Shown one piece after another: positions 47,418 to 60,000 of a stretch of DNA of 60,000 bases; position 1 is the stretch's first letter; every line of letters starts with the position of its first letter. The notes under the pieces were generated by a model. That model was not told where the DNA came from, searched no databases, and worked only from the letters and a program-made list of their open reading frames with translations. The position numbers and the translations under genes are program-made. The DNA lies in NCBI GenBank assembly GCA_964035545.1, contig OZ037770.1:3703662-3763661 (forward strand), read 5' to 3'. Source of the DNA: Bugula neritina (taxonomy: Eukaryota > Bryozoa > Gymnolaemata > Cheilostomatida > Bugulidae).

Positions 47418-50400
47418 TTAGGGGTTGTCCTTTCTATTAAACCCATCGAAGCCAGGAAAAAGGTAAAGTCTTTTACCATAAGGAAGAGTATTCCAGATTA
47501 CAATCAAATTTCCGTTTCTCTCTGAATCTTGATCTGCATACAGTTTCTTCACTAGTTTAGTCTGCACCTGTAGAGTAAGTAATGACTAGTAAGATTGTTT
47601 ATCAATTCACTGTTGTAGCTGAGCCAAGATGTAAATATGGTATCCTACTTGTAACAAATATGAACAGCAAACACTTTGGGAATTGTCTACCACCGTCTAA
47701 TCATATAGCATATAGCAGTACAGTGGCACTAGTTATTAGCAAATTACAAGAACATATTGACAAGGAAAAGAAACTATAGAGCTAAAGAAATTGTAAGAAC
47801 AAAAGCTACTAGTTAAACTAAAGAAAACTAGGAATGACGTTCTGTTACTAAAAATAGTAGATATCTTTTTTCAAAGGATAAAAGAGTTCAAACATAGAAA
47901 CGAATAAAATGATACGATGAGAAATAATTTTTTAATTTCTTAAATAAAAATTGAAATAGTAAAAAAGTTTGTGATTTTTAAACTCACATGCTGGAAAATG
48001 GTGTAGAGATCACGGTGACAGGCATGTTTGTAGATTGAAGATACTAAAGCTCTAATCATAGGAGATCCATACTTAAGATGTCTCTTTGATGCTATAATAA
48101 AATTGAATGCAGTCAAAATACAGGTCAAGATAGACCAACTCTAACACGTTTTAGTTTTAGTGGAACATAAAATTTTTAATCTCAAGTTTCTGGAAAATAC
48201 TATCCTCATTTTGATGCTGCAATAACAGTATATGGTGTAGTCAGAACAAGTTTTTTTTTTTTATTTCTGTTTAGTTTTTAGCATTAGCAAGCAATATGGC
48301 TAGTACACGGAAAAGCTTAAATAACATGGTCATATTAACTTTAGGAAACAAACTTTTAGATTGACAAAAACTGTAGCTGCACACTTATCAAACCAATGAA
48401 TAACTGTCTCCTGCTATACTTACAGCAGACATTACTCTTCAGAACAAGAAGATCATCTATATCCCGTAGAGTTCTACACTCTTCTATTCTAGGTTCTGGT
48501 GGTGAGACTGGTCTACTGGGTCTAATTCTTTTTCTTGGCGGTTCAGGATATTCCTCATCGTTTTCTTTATTAGCTTCAGAGTGTGTAGAAGAGACAGCTT
48601 CAGTTTCTTCTTCTTGAGCTGCTGCAAAACTTGATCTATCTGGATTCGCCTCAATGTCTGCTGCAAGACAAACATTTCAAATATCTTGACTTTGTGAGCT
48701 AAGCAATCTCGAGACACTCAGTTACTCAAGCATCAAGACTGTGAATCAAGTTAAAGTATATATTGATTAGATGACTGGTCTCTGACAGGAAGTCTTCACT
48801 AGTTTAACCATTGAACTAAAAGTTCCAGTTTTTACCACAAAACAACTACCTCCACTGCTGGCTTCTAGGATGACAACTTTAGGTTTTCTCCTCATCCCAT
48901 CGAAATACAAAGGAGTGAGTAAATCATGAAGTTCAGTGAGGTTGACCTTCCTAAGGTCAGTTCCATAGATGCAGTTATCTTCCCCACCATGAGTCATGAC
49001 AACCAGCATATGACATCCCAAGTCTTTGTGTGTTTCTTTTTTCACCTCAGTCTTCACTGTAGACAGCATTTCCTGAAAATTTGAAAATGTGTATATAACC
49101 AATGATATAAATTTACTTTATTTTAAGTTGTCAAATGACTGTGATTTATGCAATGCAAACAAAAACTTTTCACATGATTCTACCTATCAAAAGACCAAAC
49201 AGTGAAAAAAACCAACAAGCTCCAGAAATTTTGATGCAGTTGTAGAGAAATTCTAAAAACAATAAAAAAAACATACCTAATATAATGGATGTAAGAAATA
49301 ATTTCATTTTGTTAAAATATTTTACATGCTTCAAAAATATTTGATTAAAGGACAAAAAAACATTATACATGAAAATTTACTTGATGGTCAAATAGTGTTC
49401 GCGCATTACCTTCACCATAACAACATACCTCTGCCTTTAGATCTGTGTGTGTCTCAACATCAAACTTGAGAGATTTCAACATGACAGACATGTTCTCAAC
49501 ATCAGCATCTGAACCTTCCCTGCATAAGTCTGGTCTTTCAACAAAGTTCTTGTTGTTTATTATCAGAGCTTTTCCTCTCTCTCTGGTCATACTGAACACC
49601 TGGATATAAATATAATTAGAGTATCACATACAGTAGTGACACACATGAGCCAAAGTTGAGAGTACATAAATAGTGGCATGCTTTCAAAATAAATAGTAAT
49701 AGTTAATTTAGCTCTCAAGATGCCATATATGGTGCCTCCAATTTCTAGATCTGACAAAAAGCAGTAAAACACTCTCTTAATTGCAAAATCAATTTACATC
49801 TTTATGCTAAAATTTAAATTTGTTACTTTTTAGGTATAACATGAACTAAGCAAACTTTTGTTTAAGACACCAGTTGTCATTTTTTCCAACAAAACATGTA
49901 GTCAATTAGGTATGCTGGTTATTTTTACAAAATCATTCAGGATATTATTGAGATTACAAAATACGAGTTATTACACTGCATGATATTATATTATTGAAAA
50001 TAGTTTATATTTAGCATGAAGTTTTTACAAACCAATTATGTATTTGCAAGGCTGTAGAACGAAATAAAGACAATTTATGGGTATAATAAAATTTGTTTGC
50101 ATATAACACTTTGCTGATCTTAAAGTAGACCATGGTCTAATTTATGTAAACAGAATTTTCGAAACCAAACCATCTGCAAAACGTTTACCTAACTTTCAAA
50201 TACAATTGATCGCAATAGAAAATTATGGTAAATTCAACTTCAAGCTAAAAAGTCAGAAAAGAAATCATAATATAAAATGTTTGCCCCACTAGGATTACTC
50301 TATGGCTATATAGGAGTTACTGGGAAATCCCAATCTTTCATTCTAAGCAATTCTTTTGAACTCGATTTACAACTCCTTCAGTCTTCAGGTTCTCTTAGCC

Positions 50401-51196
50401 TCTCACCTCCTTAGAAGTACTGCTACTGCTACTACTACTTTTTACAAAAGGTCAAAAGAGCCCACAAAAATGCCTTTCCCGACGAGAATTCAAATGGCAG
50501 AAGTCGAGCTTTCAAGCATGCAAGGCAGGATAAACATTACACCACAAGGACTAATAAGTAATCTCTACACAACAGTTGCTTTCTAATCACGACAAGCAAT
50601 TGAACCCTAAACTAATAAAAGCAGAGCAGAAACTGTTATGGTGAAACCAAAACATCTAAGCATAGTAAAATGATGGAAGTGGAAAATTTGCATGCATTCA
50701 GATCAATTGATTTTTAAATCTAATTGAACTGCACATAACAATCTCAGTAAAAGAAGTTTTTAGAAACCGAAGTACTCTAATTGGTGGAAAAAGGAGAGCT
50801 GCTATAACTTATGTTCATCAGCTGATAAACTCACCTTGTCAGTTTTTGAGAAGAGTTGTTTTATCCTTGCATTGTTGGTTGGCTTTAGTTCAAGTTGTAC
50901 CAACTTCATGTCTTCATCATTCCCTTCATCAGGGTACAGATTGTCATCATCTTCAGAGAAATCACTCATATTATCATCATCAAATTCATCTGCAGTCATA
51001 TGGTTAGACAGATTATCGTCAACATTTGAAATCGTAGACTGCGTATCTCGCCTAGTCAACAGAAGCTGGAGCAAATAATTTTAAAAGAAACAATTAGACA
51101 TGATTTGCAGATAATTGTAAGGCAAAATTTGCAAACCCTATTATTTTACTAATAATGTGGGTTTGAAAATTTAGTCCTGTCTAAAAATTTTACCAT
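47418..51196 (-). CDS. Caspase-like protein with catalytic Cys replaced (pseudo-caspase)
   Basis: Six exons on the minus strand with consistent phases: (ATG 51194-51196), 50835-51065, 49429-49599, 48850-49072, 48424-48660, 47988-48091, 47418-47567; stop TAA at 47418-47420. The best full model has 372 residues. If the start is the in-exon ATG at 50999 it has 349. An acidic prodomain without CARD or DED is followed by the p20 core (RGKALIINN, CREGSDADVENM), the catalytic His in MTHGGEDNCIYG (H163), and EASSG where QACRG is expected, so the nucleophile is Ser207 (AGC) and the S1-site Arg of that motif is Ser. A charged linker and a p10 part follow (YGSPMIRALVSSIY, then TLPYGKRLYLFPGF as last strand). 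Donors such as GCAGAG|GTATGT and AAG|GTGAGT are strong. It probably cannot cleave peptides and may act as a regulatory partner of active caspases. Confidence 0.85.
48424..48660 (-). other. Caspase linker exon with tandem (NAGNAG) acceptor
   Basis: The acceptor reads TTGCAGCAG. Using the first or the second AG keeps frame and gives SSG-A-D-I-E or SSG-D-I-E. The exon encodes a Glu-rich, then Pro/Arg-rich p20-p10 linker (EYPEPPRKRIRPSRP) and the start of p10 (DIDDLLVLKSNVC). Confidence 0.65.
49600..50834 (-). other. Large intron of the caspase-like gene
   Basis: Lies between donor AAG|GTGAGT (50834) and acceptor ATATCCAG (49600). It is AT-rich and no exon was recognised. The plus-strand frame at 50356-50586 inside it has no recognisable domain. 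Confidence 0.6.
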
Positions 51197-51752
51197 TTGA
51201 TTTGTTCTGCTCTCTTCGAACTTTGAGCTCAGAAAGAAATTTCTTCAATTGATTTGTTTCTGCTTCAGACAAAGTCTCACCTGAGTAAAATAGACATAAT
51301 TAGTAACATTAAAACTGGATGAGAGGCATTAGAAAAATATGAGACATAATCAAAAGCTCATGTATCAAGTTTATACTTTATAAGTCAGCCTAGAAGTTCA
51401 ATAAAGTAGCTGTGTAGTGTGCTAATGTCCATCTAGCTGCTATTGAAATTCATCAATGCATGAAAAAACAGTAGATACGTTTTGATAGTGCAAGAAATTA
51501 TTTAAAAACATTTGGGCAAACCAATCAAAATTGAATCATAGTTGTAAACATACATGGATGAATTAGAGCACTGGGTATCTCTTCATCGTTACACAATATC
51601 TTTGAAGATCCATGACACTTCTTGACATTTGGTGGCAGTTGGTTTTTTGGAGAACGGAGACACCATTTAGGATGCAAAAGCTTTTTAGGGCAAGAAACCC
51701 CCAGTAGCATGCAGTGAGCACAGATGCAGGCAGTAACTGGTCGACTAGCAGT
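51171..51752 (-). pseudogene. Continuation of the ROCO reading frame beyond the TAG
   Basis: In the same frame as COR the sequence stays open past the TAG to 51554 and includes RPVTACICAHCMLLG and CPKKLLHPKWC, a Cys/His-rich segment like those that follow COR in other ROCO proteins. It ends at a good donor (CCAT|GTATGT). An acceptor at 51281 (TTTACTCAG) opens an 87-bp exon (51194-51280) in matching phase, giving ETLSEAETNQLKKFLSEL. If not spliced again, this frame stops at TAA 51171-51173, for 967 aa in total. The TAG is therefore either a nonsense mutation, a readthrough stop or an assembly error. Confidence 0.55.
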
Positions 51753-58147
<6,395 letters not shown>

Positions 58148-58339
58148 GGTTACTAAAGTTTTTACTGCTGATTTATTTCAATTCTGTAAATCTGAAGGTT
58201 GGTAGCTCCACCTGTACAACAGGTATAAAATAAAAAGTATTATATAAATCATTGCTACATAGAATATACCAATGTACATGCCGATTTCTATAAGGAGTAG
58301 ATGTATAATCAGTCAAGAAAAATAAACTTAAGTAAACCA

Positions 58340-58605
58340 TAGGTATTTACTTATGTATGTATTTATGTATGTAGGTATTTAGGTATGTACGAAGTTAGGA
58401 ATGTAATACGTCTATAGGTATGTATGTATTTATGTATGTATGTATTCATGTATGTAGGTATTTAGGTGTATAGGTATTTAAGTATGCAGCTATGTGGGTA
58501 TTTAGGAATGTATGTATTTAGGTATATGTATATATATTTAGTTGTGTATGTATTTAGGTATGTAGGTATTTAGGTATGTAGGTATCTGGGTGGGTATGTA
58601 AGTCT
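58340..58605. repeat. GTAT-based minisatellite upstream of the ROCO gene
   Basis: Imperfect tandem units of GTATGTATTTAG and GTAGGTATTTAG type. It lies 200-460 bp upstream of the start codon. Confidence 0.85.
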
Positions 58606-58609
58606 GCAA

Positions 58610-59130
58610 ACTCTTACTGACACAGTATACAGCTGCCTACTCGGTCACCTTAATTGTAGGAGGGAACTAGGTAACTCATCTGGCTGGACTGTGTGACAAC
58701 AGATATGACTTTGAATCAATACTTTGTATATCTCTGTCTCACTGCAATATGAATAATTTACAAATTGTACTGAAGTCTTAAAATGAGTGTAATAAAAATA
58801 TTCATACGCTGAATTATCATTTTATATCCATGCATGCACAAAAAAAGTACAAATATCAAAATCGAGTTAAATCTTTCTATATCTGACACTGCATACTTCC
58901 TACCCTATAATCACTTTATATAATATTATATGCTCAACTAACAATTGATGAAATTTGCAGACCTAAAAAATAATATATTGGCTGCGATATTATATGTATC
59001 TGCCAATATTATGTACTTTAAATAGTAAACTATTTAATAGTCAACAGTTAATTCTATACCTATTCTAATAATTTGGTCGATTTTGAACAATTAAGTAGAA
59101 AACATAACTCCTTGTATTATAGAGAAGAGA
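58610..59130. other. Intergenic DNA between the ROCO gene and the second LTR element
   Basis: A segment near 58835-58915 repeats, with differences, sequence in ROCO intron 1 near 57695-57775 (CATGCACAAAAAA, AAATATCAA, TTTCTATATC, GACACTGCATACTT), about 80 bp. Otherwise nothing was recognised. Confidence 0.45.
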
Positions 59131-59131
59131 T

Positions 59132-59478
59132 TGTCTTGAAATGTGTAGAAATAACTTTATTGTAGATAGCCATCTCTAAGAGTTGTATATATCCAGCAAG
59201 CTCCAGCTGTAGAATGACTCTAAACACTGCGAGCTTGCACGCTTATAAACTCAGGAAACAATCCTTCCAGAAAATTCTACCAATCTTCGACCAAAAATAG
59301 GTCATGTCAAGTGTGCCGGAGTCTCCGATAGGATGCTGACACTCTGACATGACCAATATTGGTCACGTCAGACATGTCGGAGGTTCGACATGCCTGGTCT
59401 CAGACGAAGACCGGTTTACAGCATACGAAATTAAAGTTGAGAAAAAAGTTAGGCTAAATAATAGTAAAGTTAAAGACA
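59132..59478 (-). repeat. LTR of a second, partly included LTR retrotransposon
   Basis: A 347-bp segment from TGTCTTGAAA to TTAAAGACA with TGTC/GACA ends. On the minus strand it has TATAA (59242-59250) and AATAAA (59156-59161) at the same separation as in the LTR at 1839-2187. The U3-like part holds several palindromes: CGGAGTCTCCG 59317-59327, GACCAATATTGGTC 59351-59364, and the inverted pair GGTCATGTCA/TGACATGACC at 59300 and 59345. Only one LTR is in the window, so the right boundary is judged from the ends and from the purine-rich sense-strand sequence next to it. Confidence 0.6.
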
Positions 59479-59706
59479 ACTCCAAAAATTTCCCGACTCA
59501 ACCTCCATCGAAAAGTATCTTTTTTTGATAACTAGCAAAAATGACACACAGTGAAATGAAATGTATACAATAAAATATAATAAAATAACTAAAGTATATA
59601 CACGTCACAATGCAAAGAAATGAAGTCACACATATATGTATAATAAAATAAAACCAAATACACAAGCTACTACCAAATTAAATAACAAATTAGGTGAGAA
59701 TATTGT

Positions 59707-60000
59707 TCATACATATATACAATAGTACATAGCATTGTCGCCTCTCTCCATCGGCCGTATAAGCTGAGACACTTGGTCTACATGGGGGGCTACATCTGCT
59801 GCCATGGTAGCTTGATGTTTTTTGACTTCTTCCCCAGTGTTGTTGTTGTTGTTTGCTCGGGCACCGGACTGCCGTTCACCTGAGACAGAGTAGAGGTTGC
59901 CCGGCAGGCTAAAAACCCAAGAACAAAAGCTACCTGTTTGTGGGGTTCCCCACGTGTGGCAAGATCGAGTTGCAGAAGTCGAGGAAAATATGCTGACTGG
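59707..60000 (-). CDS. C-terminal end of an ORF of the second LTR element (partial)
   Basis: An open frame of 98 codons runs from the window edge to TGA at 59707-59709. It is GC-richer than its surroundings and contains an Asn run before TGEEVKKHQATMAADVAPHV. Its position relative to the LTR matches ORF3 in the element at 1839-9628, with an A-rich spacer (59479-59706) between stop and LTR. No domain is recognisable in this short piece. It could be the end of a pol or of an accessory ORF. Confidence 0.45.
   Translation of the reverse strand, partial: PVSIFSSTSATRSCHTWGTPQTGSFCSWVFSLPGNLYSVSGERQSGARANNNNNTGEEVKKHQATMAADVAPHVDQVSQLIRPMERGDNAMYYCIYV

Noticed and set aside
50356-50586. Plus-strand gene inside the caspase intron
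   Set aside because: No domain, no splice partner and ordinary intronic composition.
51066-51193. Direct splice fusing the ROCO frame to the caspase domain
   Set aside because: Phase 1 donor meets a phase 0 exon and gives an immediate stop, so a single fused protein is not supported by this sequence.

Overview
The window is AT-rich eukaryotic DNA with GT-AG introns, dense microsatellites and many decayed transposons. The two best host genes encode an LRR-ROC-COR (ROCO) protein and a caspase-like protein, which points to an animal, most likely an early-branching one such as a sponge. The species cannot be fixed from the sequence.

Layout. 1-1834: intergenic DNA with a purine-rich GA tract. 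1835-9632: a nearly intact Ty3/gypsy-type LTR retrotransposon on the minus strand. It has identical 349-bp LTRs, a 4-bp target duplication, a tRNA-Leu primer site, gag, protease, RT-RNaseH-integrase and an extra downstream ORF3. The element is clearly GC-rich against AT-rich flanks. 9633-13970: low-complexity triplet-periodic DNA. 14.18-17.03 kb: a decayed R2-like LINE (minus). 17-44 kb: no convincing host gene, but two foldback (MITE-like) elements, a weaker TIR candidate, two LINE 3' tails, two tRNA-like SINE remnants and several microsatellites. 44.5-45.3 kb: a broken GPCR-like reading frame (minus). 47.4-51.2 kb: a caspase-like gene (minus) whose catalytic Cys position is Ser. 51.2-58.15 kb: an LRR-ROC-COR gene (minus) with four tandemly duplicated 138-bp LRR exons and an in-frame TAG near the end of COR. 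59.13 kb to the right edge: a 347-bp LTR and the end of an ORF from a second LTR element on the minus strand.

How the parts fit. In the complete LTR element, U3 carries six 11-bp dyads (CCGAANNTCGG-like) at 16,16,16,16,15-bp spacing, about 47 bp upstream of a TATA box. Two more dyads lie inside the element, one of them just upstream of ORF3. ORF3 encodes an acidic N-terminal half, a C2H2 zinc finger, a second variant finger and a C-terminal leucine zipper, so it looks like a dimeric DNA-binding activator. The inference is that the element encodes a regulator of its own promoter. This is the strongest candidate here for an undescribed system. The second candidate is the head-to-tail pair of a ROCO gene with diversifying LRR exons and a catalytically dead caspase homologue. 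They may share an exon in two frames, which would suggest a linked signalling or innate-immune unit.
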